Shown: piece by piece, positions 37,845 through 50,133 of the stretch
How the letters are laid out: each line of letters opens with the position of its first letter
Numbering within the stretch: the stretch's first letter is position 1
From: Cardinalis cardinalis
Taxonomy: Eukaryota > Chordata > Aves > Passeriformes > Cardinalidae
Assembly (NCBI GenBank): GCA_014549065.1
Contig: JACDOX010000034.1
Coordinates: 4,721,065 to 4,785,064, forward strand
DNA: 64,000 nt
Direction: 5' to 3'
Program-made: the position numbers and the translations under genes
The notes under the pieces: model-generated
Told to the model about the DNA's origin: nothing
The model's input: only the letters and a program-made list of their open reading frames with translations
The model's database searches: none

Positions 37845-39963
37845 CAGTAGCAGATTCTTTTGGAGCTTGGGTAGAATGTGCTCCGTGCCAGCTTGTTTTT
37901 CCAGCTGCTGGGATATGATGGAGATGTAATCTATGTTCTGTGTTAACAGGTCTTCTCTCAGAGCAAGTTACTGAATGATGTTGACAGGCGCTTGCCTTAA
38001 CATTATTTACAGAACAAGTATTTTTTGCCCAAGGTTTGTCTTTGGCTGTGCTGCAGTCAGCTGTAGAGATGGCAGTGGCCAAGCCAGCACAGCCAGCAAN
38101 ATTCTCACTGTTTTCTGCACTGTTCCTATTTAAAACCTGACTGGCTGGCACAACACGCCTGTCATTGAAATCACTGCTGCTAGCACCAGTAGCTTGGAGG
38201 CTGGCAGGCGGCAGTGACTGACACCCAGGGCTGGCTGTGTTCTCAACACTTTTGTTTCCTGGCAGAGGTGTGGAAGGTGGGTGAGGTGCGAGGTATTTCC
38301 CTGGAGCTTTTTGAGTCTTGTTGGCTTCAGTGGCTGACTGCAGTTGGATGAGAGTGCCTCTTCTCTTCTTGGGCATAAAATGTGACTGGACTCTTACAGA
38401 TGTTGCTCTTCTGGTTATTTTTGCCTTATTTTTGAGTTGATTACCTTCTTTAACTTTAGCATTATTGCTACATACTAGGGGTTTACTTGCTTCATCTTTT
38501 GATACCATCCAAGCTTTCTTAGCAGAAAAGGATCCTGTAGATGTAAACATATTCTGAGATGAGTATTCTTTATTTGATTTTTCAGTATTGATGTTTGGTT
38601 TTGACATGTAAGAATTTTCCTGATGATTTTTTATGAACATGGGGTTTGAAGGCTGAACAACAATACTTAAATTATTCTTAGGAGTGTTATTTGCAGTTTG
38701 AACACATTGCAGTTTTGAAAAACATATTTCACTGATGCTTTTTTCACAGCACTTTTCATTTTCTATTATTCTCTGGTCAATTTTATCACACCATTTTAGC
38801 TTCCTATTGCATTTTTCAATTTCTGCACTTTTCTTTTTTATTTTTGCCAGTTCTAAACTGTCTCTGATAGATGACATGAGTTGAGTTCCAGAACTGATCG
38901 CATGGTCTGTAACCACAGCTTTGAAATTACTATGTTCATATTTAGAACCCTTCTTTAAGATACTTCTGAATAACTTCACTCTTTTTCTTTCAAGAATATT
39001 ATTTTTCAGGATTTTGTCCTGTGCAGAAGTGTCAGAATTGAACTCTTTATCAGGTAACAGTGACATATTTTCAATTATATTTCCCTTTCCTTCTTTATTA
39101 TTCTGTTGTTTAACTTCCAACAGAACTGAGGCATTTGGTATGTCCTGAAATAAAGATGTTTCTGAAATAATATCATTCATACATTTAATATTTTCTTCTT
39201 TTGTTTCAGTCATTTTTCCTAAGGTATTTTTTAAAAAGCCTGTACTGATGTTTTTGTCCTTTGCTAATACATCAGCTGTGCTGGGAATGCCAGTGGAACA
39301 TCCTTGATTAGGAAATAAGATTACAGATGTTGCAATAGGTTGACTGGATGCTTGCACAGATTTAGTTCTCTCCTGTGGGGTCATTTTAAAACTCTGATCT
39401 TGCATCAGATCCTGAATTCTTTCTCCTGGAATAGAATCAGGGCTGTCCCAGGCTCTGCTAGGATTGAAAACAGGATGACCAGTGGCAAATGTGCTAGATG
39501 TCTCAGAAGATGGCTTGCTTCTGTCTTTTATGTTTTGCAGAAAACTAAATGCATTACTTACAGAGCTCTTTTGCTTACCAGAGGCAGAGAATTCTGCAGG
39601 TTGTTTTCCAGATCTGTGAGAAGCAGATGATTCCTCTTCTGAAGTGTTTACATGTTCAGCAGGAGTTAGAACATTATGTTTAGCTAAAAGATCATGAATA
39701 GGTATGTTGTGGTAGCGTAGCAAATCTACATTTCTCAGACAATTATTTAGATGCACATTTTTAGAAGTACTTTGATCTGTGTGAAGTAAACCATTATTCC
39801 TAGTCTGGCGTTTTTCTGGATCATACAGGGCACAGTCACACTGTGTGGTAAAAGATGATTCACTCTGTGTTGTGCAATTTCCATTTTGTTCTCCAGCCTC
39901 AAGACTGTCAAGGCTCATCAGGCTTTCGGAATCATCTGTTTCTTTGACTTCTTGATGAAAATT
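37845..39963 (-). CDS. CEP126: CEP126 exon 6, large central exon
   Basis: The exon is a single 2,119-base exon (706 codons plus one base), entered in phase 0 after acceptor tgtatttcag and left in phase 1 through donor ACTG|GTAAGA. It opens with NFHQEVKETDDSESLMSLDS and LEAGE, matching human FCDEVNQITNSETLSSIDSLEA. Other visible blocks are SNAFSFLQNIKDRS, a basic KLFRSILKKGSKYEHSNFKA segment, the Lys/Glu-rich SLELAKIKKKSAEIEKC helix, a basic TSVRVQSHFMPKKRRGTL block and the SATEANKTQKAPGKYL block. The rest is Ser/Thr/Asn-rich and probably disordered. One N at 38,100 leaves one residue unknown. The frame is open all along, so the copy is functional-looking. Open frame beyond the donor continues about 28 codons into the intron and is not coding. 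Confidence 0.95.
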
Positions 39964-42900
39964 CTGAAATACAGGCATAAAACCAAACTCTCAGATTTAT
40001 CAGAAATGTGGCTTTGCTGATAATAATTTTTCATTAATGAGAGATTAGACCACATAAATATTGAGCCTAGTGTTTTTGTGACTTGGGGTCATATCTCCAT
40101 ATGTGTTTCCATCAAGTTAAAATTTACCTGGGTTAAATTCCAAAAGAAAATGACATAGTTTGGGAAGAAATCCAGAAGAGAGAGCAGCATAGTTCAACAA
40201 ATTTAATCTTACATTATATATAAATCTGCAATATTAAAGAAGGAACTAAATTTATCTGAACAGTACTGTTTCTGAATTTCCCTATGAGACTGTGGTTTTC
40301 GTCCTCTGTAAGGGTACTTGAGTTATAAATTGAAAGAAAATCCANGAAAATGAAGGTTTGATAGGTGATCTACTCCAAGCTGCAACTTTTCCATATTACT
40401 AGACTGAGTATATTCCTTTTCATAGAAAGTGTCACAAGTGATGAGGAGTTAAGCCTTGTCATGGTAAACACAGAAAAGTCTCTTGGTTATCATAACCAGA
40501 GTGATTAACAACTCCCCCCAGNGAAACTCCTTCTTCAAGTCTTTCAGAAAGAAGAAAATATCTCCTATTCAATGAGGACAGATCAAGTCCCAGGGCATAA
40601 GGGACTCATCCACTTCCCCAACCTTTTCATTAAATTTTAATGGAGTCATGAATAACAGCAACTGGATCCATCTGAAACACAGTGGGACAGCTGTGTGCAT
40701 GTACTATACAAACGTTTTCTTCACTATCACTCCTCCATCCAAGCACTGAGATGCTGACATGGTTGAAAATACATACTTTGTTAAGTACAAGACTTCAAAA
40801 CACACATGAACATAAAGGAAAAAAAGCGTGTTGACAATTTTCAGTCTCATACACTCTTGCCTGGAAGTTCACTTTCACACAGCTCAGCAGCAAAGTAATT
40901 TTAAACCTTATGTTGGACAAAATTGGTGTGAAAAATTAAGAGAAGCTGAATTAGATATGCACTCTCATTCAATAAAAGGAAAATGTTTCAACTAGCAAAA
41001 TCTGTTAACCTAGGGTAAGTGACTATATATCCCCTTGCAATGACATTAAATTAACATTTTGAAAACTCACCAAACACTGAATCCTTTAGCAAAGAATAAC
41101 ACATTTTAGTAGTAAACATTTTTAATTCCAATAAAAATGTTATATCTTAATAATCTATATTTTATAGCTATACAAATATATTAAACTGCAGAAGAAAAAG
41201 CTTAGTAAGTCCTGAAAGACTTTTTATTGTTGAATTAAATCTTATCTTGCACTAAATGTTTAGAGGTTGGTGCAGTCTTCCATTATAGTTGTGATCTGAG
41301 ATAAAGATACTAAATAGAAGATCAAAGAAGGAAGTGTAGGGAAAGATCCCTTTATGGAATATTTTCAAACNAAACTTATACAAACCTGTGTCCTTCTAAT
41401 AAAAAAGAATAAGTAGCACTTTTTTAGTTATTTATTANCCTGAAATTATATTGTTAACCTCTGCTTGACCTTCCCCAAACATGGAAAAAGCATATACTCA
41501 GAATTTTTTATATCAGGCCAAATTTAAGAACTAATTTTGAAATTTTCAGAAGGAGAAAAAAACAGTGAAAAGAAATTAAAGCTGTCAGGCTTACTTCTTG
41601 TCTAATTTGGAAACTGCATCTGTACAGGAAAATGTGTTTCTGAAATGACAGAAGAAAAATTTTGTAAAGATAGATTTAAAAAGCCTGCTCTTGATAGAAG
41701 GTTAACTTAAGCAAATAAATCTGGAGGGTGCAAGAAAATTTCCGACTTTCAAAAATTAAAATAAAAAAATCTACGTAGCTGCGTTCCAGCGGTTGAAAAT
41801 AGACTTGTTCCTACGTTATATAAATAAGTATACTCCTTATAAAGCAAAGCCCCATGGAAAACAAAATCCCAGTTGAGGTAACATCCAGAAATGTTAGGAA
41901 CTAAAGAACAAAGAAGGAGTTCTCATTTAAACACACACACTGTTACTTAGTTCATGCAAATTTAGTTCATTTACATTTATTTTGTTGCATCATACAATTT
42001 CATCTTTTCACAGATTAAAGATGTTTAACATTCTCATTAAAACATTTACATATTCCCCCTTTTACAGTACTATGTAATGCAAATGAATGACCCATTTCCT
42101 TGCAAAAATGTGTAATTAGAAGTCCTTCTGCAGAAATAAAAAAGCATTCAACAATTATGCTTTTTTAGTGATCAATAAGTGCAGGGAAATAAACCTAGAA
42201 ATCCCAATGACTTAATTTTATTTAATCTGTGAGAATTTTATAGGATGATAAGAAAACAAAATGTTCATAGAGTACTATATTGTTATTTACTAGATTTACA
42301 TGTTTCCTATTATATAAGTGTCATTTATTGTATTGCCTATAGCCTGCATTATATTATGTTATAATGCATGAAATCTAACCCCCACACATATCCACATTCC
42401 TAGGAAAGGAATACTTCCAAGGAGTTAAAGAGGTCACTTGTATGTCTTAGGACTTAGAACAGCTGTGTCAAGCAATTTCATTTTAGTAAAGCAAAGGGAA
42501 AACATGAGCCTAAGAGATCTTTCATAAGGCCAGTGAAAGAACAATATAGCAACAAGTAACATTTTAAGTGAGCCTGACAAGTGAATTTTCTGGCAAAGGA
42601 CTCTGTCAGAATGCTATTACACTAAAGTGCTGCTACATGCGTATTTGACATTTTCTGCAAAAGAAGTGCTGACTGCTCCTAATTCCAAGACGTGAATAGG
42701 AACACTCTTCTGAAGATAAAATCCTGAAAAAATACTACCTATTGTAAAAACCGAGGCCCCTCACACCTTCACACTACTTGCTATTTTTGATAATTTCAAC
42801 TGGTCTCTTTACAGAATTCTTTGTTTTTCCTATGTGTATATTTATCATGTTACGCTTGACATTGACTGTGAAGTAAAAGACACCACTGAACTTATTTAGA

Positions 42901-43061
42901 TGCAAAACTAACTTTCAAAGCCAGTGAGGTACCTAAACAACTTGCTTCAAATTTACCAACTATGGAATGGGAAAGTCCATTCAAAACTAATAATCTCATT
43001 TCTATATGAGTTTGAAAAACATCATGCGCATAGCACTACACAATACTTATTTCTCCAAAGA

Positions 43062-43089
43062 TCTGGGTAGACTCAAGAGTCTACCCAGA
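43062..43089. repeat. Perfect 12-base inverted repeat with 4-base loop
   Basis: tctgggtagact, loop caag, agtctacccaga. It is a perfect hairpin in CEP126 intron 5, longer than the usual chance level. Confidence 0.9.
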
Positions 43090-44246
43090 CACTGTGAAAG
43101 GATTTTGGTGTTTACCTTACACAAGAGTTCCAGTCTACCAAACCCACCAAAGAAGTTCTGAAGGTATAGGATGACCAGAGAAAAGTTTACTGTCAGCACT
43201 GCTGTCTTTCCCAGTCTGATGCCTAGGTGCCTAATCTCGTCCCAGGCTAAGAATACAGAAACTACCTATCTATGAATCTGTGAGTTTTTGAAAGGACCTA
43301 TTTGAAATATCATCACAGGATGCTAGAAATGCAGGTTCAAACTTCTCAGTATAAAAAGAACTTGTTTCTAATTTCATAGGAATGCAGGCAATATCAGTAA
43401 GCCATACCATCAGAAGATTTTAAAAGTGTCCTGAACACCAAATACCAATGTTTCATTCTGATTTTCAGTCTTAATAAGCCCTGACGTAAATGTACATAAT
43501 TGTATAGGAAACAGATTTTCAGCTGAACTTGTCTCTCTGTTGCTTTAACATCTCAGTACTCAGAGTGCTGTTTTTCAGATACTCTGTCCCAGGTGTCTAA
43601 TTCTCACACACTAATCTGGTCATTTATAATGCTAGGTAAAAATACCATTAAAATTGTTAAATGATTAAATGGTGAGGCAGTGTGCACCATAATGCATTGT
43701 TCCCTTTTTTTGTTTCTAACCCATTAATAAATTCAGTTTGAGCAGGCATTTTCTACCCTGCAAATTTGTCATACAACAATAGCATGGGACTGCATAATTA
43801 AAAACCATGATAAGGAAGACAGTCATATAGAAATACTGGGCATGGATATGAACTATGAATTCTAGAAGCTCTTTAGTGTTTAACTAATAATCATTTTAAT
43901 GATTACAGTTAACAGATTTGAACGATCTGGAGCCATAACATCAGTAAAAAAGAATAGATTAATACTATTTGACCAGTACACAATTCCTGAATGAATCAGT
44001 GTATGAATATAATTTTTAAAATAATCTCTCATTCAGCTGAGGAACCCTACCAGAACTCCTTATCTTCTAAAAAAATAGTACATTTTTTTTTAGTCAATGA
44101 AAAACGATTGCTTTTTCTTTTAGCAGTATACTTTGTAAAGATGGAAGAGTTTTTAACATGGTCTCACTGTTCTTCACTCCACAGCAGCAGCCAGGGCAGG
44201 AGTGGATTTATGTAAGGAAATCCTACAGGTCAGCTATAGAAATACT

Positions 44247-44330
44247 TTTAGAATCATGGAACATCCCAAGTTGAAAGGGATCCACAAGGATCACTGAGTA
44301 CAAAGCTGACTCCATACAAGGCAACTTGAA
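44247..44330 (-). mobile_element. CR1 LINE 3' end, short
   Basis: The plus strand reads agaatcatggaacatcccaa and then gatccacaaggatcactgag, the reverse complement of the CR1 3' terminus. About 80 bases remain. Confidence 0.8.
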
Positions 44331-47300
44331 GGCTAAACAATATATCTAAGAGCATTTTCTAATACTTATATTTATATCATTCTATAAATAAAGAATTTAT
44401 ATTTAAATTATTTTTTAAATAAAGAATTCTATTTACCTAATAAGACAGTTTCGTGTAATTTCCAACATTCACTGCATGCTTCATTAGTATAATCACTTAT
44501 CTTGAAAAAAAATTCTGTGACTTACATGTTACCTCCTTTACAAATTCAACTTTTTTCAATCAGATATGTTTCAAGACATACATTCTTCCTAAGAACTTCA
44601 CAGATTTGATTTTTAAGAACTTTTACAAGCTTTCAGCATCTACCTTTCTCTAAATAACCTACCAAATTTAAAGGTTAATTTTTTTAAATCTTGCCACTGC
44701 TTGAAACAGTGAAATTCTTTGTTTATTACAAGAACTTCCAGTCTTCTGAAAGAGGTCCCAGTTACTTTCTGCTTATCCTTGTCTTCTAAAATTTGTGTGT
44801 TTGGTTTGATGCTCTATTTTGTACTTTTTTTATGGTGAACCAGATTCCTTATGGAGATATGCAAGTATTGGGCATAAACTGTCCAGCAAAGCTCAAGCTA
44901 CTAAGTGCCACAGTAGTGCTGCTTCAGGTTTATAATAATTAGTACTAGAAATAATAAAATAATTGATTTGGGTCCTGGTTACCCAGGCCACCATTAGAAT
45001 ACCAAGATATAAACAGAATATTAGGATATAAAAAAGTAGCTCAATTCTGTGTTGCTTTAAAATTCACAAAAGTCTTATCATTTTAGAAAAAACCCAAAAC
45101 ACTGCTCTGCAATCTTCAAAAGGGCAAAATTACTTTGGAGATTGATACTTTAATCTTCATGAAAAATCAACAGATTTTTCAACATCCCCTTGAGACACCA
45201 GTATATACTACCACTGATAATACCACGTTAGTATAGTGCAGCATCCTGGTAGACCCACATGCACAAAGGTTATATCTTCCAGTCCCTTCCTGCAAGCAAA
45301 CATCTTACTGTAACTGCAGTACACTAAAGATTTGATGCTGCTATTTTTTACTCTGTTCCTTTCTTTCAGCTACATTTATGAACATCTTACTCTGCTGCAG
45401 TAAAACAAATCTCTCCAAAACTAATAATGAAGTATGGTAAAAATATTTTAGTGCATATCTATACATAAATATTTTATTTATATAGATATATTTTTTAATA
45501 TATATATGTATATGAATGTAAACCCAAAAATGAAGTCATGCTAATATGTATGGCAATTCTTATGAAAAAGGTATATGCTTGTAAAAAAGGAACAGGTATA
45601 TATTAAAGGACAGTATCAATTTCCTTGTTCCTGTGGTTTGTGAGCTATGCTGTATGTGCAACAATCAGACTATTACAAACAATTATGTATCCACAAGCAA
45701 AACCTTACCCATGTATAAGTCTAACTCTGAAACAACCTCTTTTGTACTGAAAATCTGTTTCAGCTTCAATCCTACATTATTATCCATTCAAGAAGGGCTT
45801 TGAACTGAGGAAAGACACTGTTGAATGAACTCCAGATGGTCAGGTATGAAGACTGTCATGTGATTTTATCCAGCACAAGCTTAGAATAAGTTATTTTATG
45901 AAAAACCACCCCCAAAACCTCAAAACCTACTCTTGAGGAATACACAATCAAAACAAGTTGGAGTATTTCAGTAAAATAATTTAGTCTGGAGATACATTTC
46001 AATTTGTCTTTATAGCACATGTGAATTTTGGATTACTGAAATAATGTGGAAGATATAGCTGTTAGTCACAATATTGGTTAAAAGCCAATGAAAACTGAAC
46101 ACCTCTCCTCCTGCCAAGACGAAAATAAGTAAGGAAATCACTCAGGCCTGTCATATAATTTAAATGATCAACATAAAAATGTTAACACTCACATTTACAA
46201 GTAAAAAAATGGCCAACATGTCTAGATTTAAGGTGGCCGTAGAAACCTATTTCAAGTTGTTGAATGGTCTCTACAAAATCAAGTTTGACTTCTGCTTCAA
46301 TGCCATTTTATCCTAGACATCCTTGTCTGAGTCTGTTTTCCCACTAACTAGCCTTGAGCACTCTCAAGGTTTTTGATGCTTGGGAAAGACTCTATACACA
46401 GCAATCCTTTTTTCCATGCTGGTCTTGCCTATGGCTCTGAAGAATCAGACTGGTAACACCCCTTGCAGAAGGAACTTTTGGTTAACTCATTCCAGTCATA
46501 CAACAGTTTTTCTATCAGTTACCTGAAACATCTCCATTTCACAGACACTGTGTAACTCAAAAGCACAATAACACCAACAGCTAACAGCCTTACAAGTAAA
46601 CTCCTGCAAGGCAGGTGGTGTCCAGATCATTCAGTGGAACATCACTTAGAAAATATTCTTCATTTTTTCTTAGACACTTATGTGATTTTATATGTAACAT
46701 GCATAAACATACACAGTACAGTAAGATACAATTTTTTCCTGTATTAGACATAATATATTTTGTGTTGCAATTTCTGAGAAATTATACCGGTGTTCCATTC
46801 CTATTCCAATAAATATTGAAGTATTTTCTTCCAAGGGGAATGGTATCCATAGAAAGAGGAGTACTGAGTACTTCAATGGCTGCACAATATTCTCAGAACA
46901 AACAGCAAACCAAGGTAAAAATACTGCTTCAAATCACCCTGAAAGGGATCTCAATTCAGATTTCACAGATACCACTGAGTAACCTAATTATGGTCATATA
47001 AAGGAGGGAATAGGAAAATACAATCTCCACGCAATAATCTACACCTATTTTGTCTTGAATTAGCTCTTACTTCCAAGTATTTGTTTAAAAAATGAAACTA
47101 TAGACATAAAATGTAACACTTCGAGTTTAATTCAGGCATAATGCAAAATTTTTTCTGGTAGAGCCTAGAAATATTGTACTGATCAAAATAATGTTGCATA
47201 CTCATGAAATTGAAGAGGTGACAAAAAGAAAAAGACAAAAAATACCTGAAAAATACTCTTCCTTGTCACATTTGAGCCATTTAGCGGAAATTTTCTAAAT

Positions 47301-49934
47301 TATTCAGTCCAAGGCAGGTACCAGAAATGGAAAATTTCAACATAAGGAATTAACAGTTCAAAAAAATGTTGAGCACCTTGAGACTAATGTCATTTGGCTA
47401 AAAGCTGCATGCACCTTTANCTAAAGACCATGGTACTAGCTCCACCTTAAAGGATTTATATATGCATGCAATAAAACCAGGAAAGGATGGAGAGACAAAA
47501 CCTTTATTAGCGAATGAAGTTAGCAATATTAAATTGTTCAAAATGGAACATATTCATGAACATAAAACAGGAACTTGATGTAGCGGCTTGGATGAAACTA
47601 TTGCCCAAAATAAAATCTACTGCTCTCAATACTCAACACAAAATAATTTTGGAAAACGGTAGAAGCCACTAAAACCCTTGGTTTACCAATGAATCTGTAC
47701 AAATATTTAGAGATGTAAAGCAGGCAACACAACAAATCTACTGGTAAAGGTTCACATAGAACTTTATTGCCCTGTAGGAAAGTAAAGAATTTTAGGAATC
47801 TTTATAATCCTGTTGGGCCTGTAAAAACAGAAACAAAGAGAGGTCAAAGGATCTCAATAGACAGCTAGATTGCAAAGCATGTGCACAGTGAAATAATTTA
47901 ATTTCAGAAATTACTTTGGACAACAGGTAATATCAAGACCACTGAAGTCTATTGATTTCAGTAAGAGTATTCTAAATCATTATAAATTATAAATTTTATT
48001 AGTAGGAGTATTATAAATACTATTTCACAATACAGGATGTCACAATGCACATGCACGCCAGCCATCAGCACAATCCAAGTATTAAATTTCCAAAACTCAG
48101 GCCTTAGAACATGGTCAATAGCTTTCTTGACTATTTTTCTAATCAGAGTCCAAAGCATGCAATTTCAAGAAAGCAAGTCCAAATGTCTGAAGTATAAATA
48201 TTNACAATTTGAAACTATTCATCGGAGGAAAGAAGCTGAGCAACCCCTAGTGGTAGCAGAAAAATACCTTCTAGAAAAAATGCAAAAATTTTTGCAGGTA
48301 GTTTCAAAAATACACACAAATTATAAACACAAATTCCTATATTATATGCGCTGTCCAAAGTTGATGATAACATTTAGAAAAAACTAAAAGTAAAAAATTA
48401 TGCATGACTCATAGCTGTTTTCCCCTAGAATTCAATTAGGAAGTGATAATTCTGTTCGATAAAACACTCCAATATAGAAGTCTTAAAATACATTTAGAAT
48501 TATATTTTTATATATTCTTCTCAAAGAGAACGTGTTTTGTTTTCTAATTCTAAGATGTTCTAATGCAGCTACTGCCAAATTCACCATCATCTTTTCGGGA
48601 GGGATTTACAAACTCTCTACCAGTGAAATGCAAATGTGATATTATTAAAAAAAAGCGAATACTTTTTTGTATTTTTTTAAAGTGGTTATCTAGAATTCAG
48701 TTTTATCAGCTCTCTTCTATAAATTGTCACTTTCTCTTCCTTCTTTTATGCTCAGAAATAAGAAAGAACACTGCCAGTACAAGCTGTACTTTCTCTCCAT
48801 TCAACTATTTTGAACCTCACTCCAGTTGAGTGAGATTTTCTGTGTTAGCCATCAACTGCTCAAGATTTTCATGCATAATCATCAGAACAAAGTAGATACA
48901 AAGGCAGAGATGAATGCTCCTAGAAACATAAATATCAAACCATATCTGAACTCTCTAAAGTCTTTCACTAGTTATCCATACACTTGTGTTAAAAGGAAAA
49001 GCCCTTGCTCTATGTCCACCAATGATTCCATGCGTCCAGCCATGATCAAAATAGAGGGATGGGCTTCATGGAGTCCAGGTCATTTCAGATACCATGATGC
49101 TGGACACCAATAGATATTCTAGAAATAAAAGAGTGAGCCCCAAACTATGCCCTCTTTTTTTTCCAGAAAATGTAATTTTGAAGACAGTATTTCCAAAATC
49201 AAAGACAACACTGAGTCATTAAATCACACCTAAAGGTGCACAACTAAAAATCACCTTAGAGCTCAGTTCTTGATTTTCACTGTTTCTAAGGTGACTTTTA
49301 AAACTTATTTTCAGTCTGAAACTTAGTTTAGGCAGAAAAAGCTCATTACTGGAACACCTGCAGCTATTCCAAAGATGATAAAAAAGGATCTCAAGAGACT
49401 TGAAGTCAATCTTTAACATATCACCACACACTGGGAAAAAAAACAACCAAACAAAAAAAAAATCCCCCATTATTTCACATGCCATCATAGTACTACTACA
49501 GCATTTTGTGCTGTTGCAATCAGCACAGCAGAAACTTGGGTGTGCACTGAAAATAATCAATTTAAGTTTAGAGACTTAAATCACAAGATCACAAGACTCC
49601 TGTGATCGATTAATGGCTACCAATGTTAGATACAAGAAGTCTGACATACAAATCTGACATTAACAGGAAAAAAAAGGACAACATAACAGGTATCTTGGAT
49701 GAATTTGTGAAAACATTCTCATTAGTATTTTTAAAGATCTCTGACTTCGTACTGGAAAATATGTATAATTTTACTAAAAATAATCAATTGAAAAGGCAGA
49801 GTACAGTCTGTCCACCTGTATTGTCTAATTGATAGAGACAGCTGAACAGAACTTTCTCTTTTCACATTCAAGAAACCTTCTGTCACACTTAAAACCATCT
49901 TGCAATGAATCACATGAAAATGAATATATCATAC

Positions 49935-50133
49935 CTCCAAGTTGTTGAGATGCTGTTTTTCAAGGAGCTGCTGCATTTCTTTCAGATTTTTCTGGAAGAG
50001 AAGTTGGCGACTGTCCATGTCTGTCCTACTGCTCTCCTGTATTGTTTCATCACAGCCAAATGTTGCTGAATTCTTCTTCTGAGGGAAAGAATCACTTCTA
50101 CATGCTGATGAGCATGAAGTGTCATCTGTGGTT
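49935..50133 (-). CDS. CEP126: CEP126 exon 5
   Basis: The exon is 199 bases; its first base completes an Arg codon. It then reads TTDDTSCSSACRSD and ends in QLLFQKNLKEMQQLLEKQ followed by HLNNLE, in phase 0. The last third matches the human block ending in TQKLLEDQHLSNLQ, a conserved short helix. The acceptor is ttgtatcaag and the donor GAG|GTATGA. The first half is Ser/Thr/Asp rich and poorly conserved, typical of disordered linkers in centrosomal proteins. It directly precedes the large exon 6, from which it is separated by the longest intron of the gene (about 10 kb). Confidence 0.9.

Larger units (their letters stand above)
39964..49934 (-). other. CEP126: CEP126 intron 5
   Basis: This is the longest intron, about 10 kb. 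It has very AT-rich stretches (for example 45,470-45,530), a short CR1 3' end at 44,247-44,330 and a perfect 12-base hairpin at 43,062-43,089. No coding sequence was recognised in it on either strand. Confidence 0.78.

Noticed and set aside
48037..48387. 116-codon frame on the plus strand in intron 5
   Set aside because: AT-rich sequence with an N, no family resemblance and antisense to the gene.
49219..49560. 113-codon frame on the minus strand just downstream of CEP126 exon 5
   Set aside because: It crosses homopolymer runs, has no family match and would break the phase from exon 5 to exon 6.
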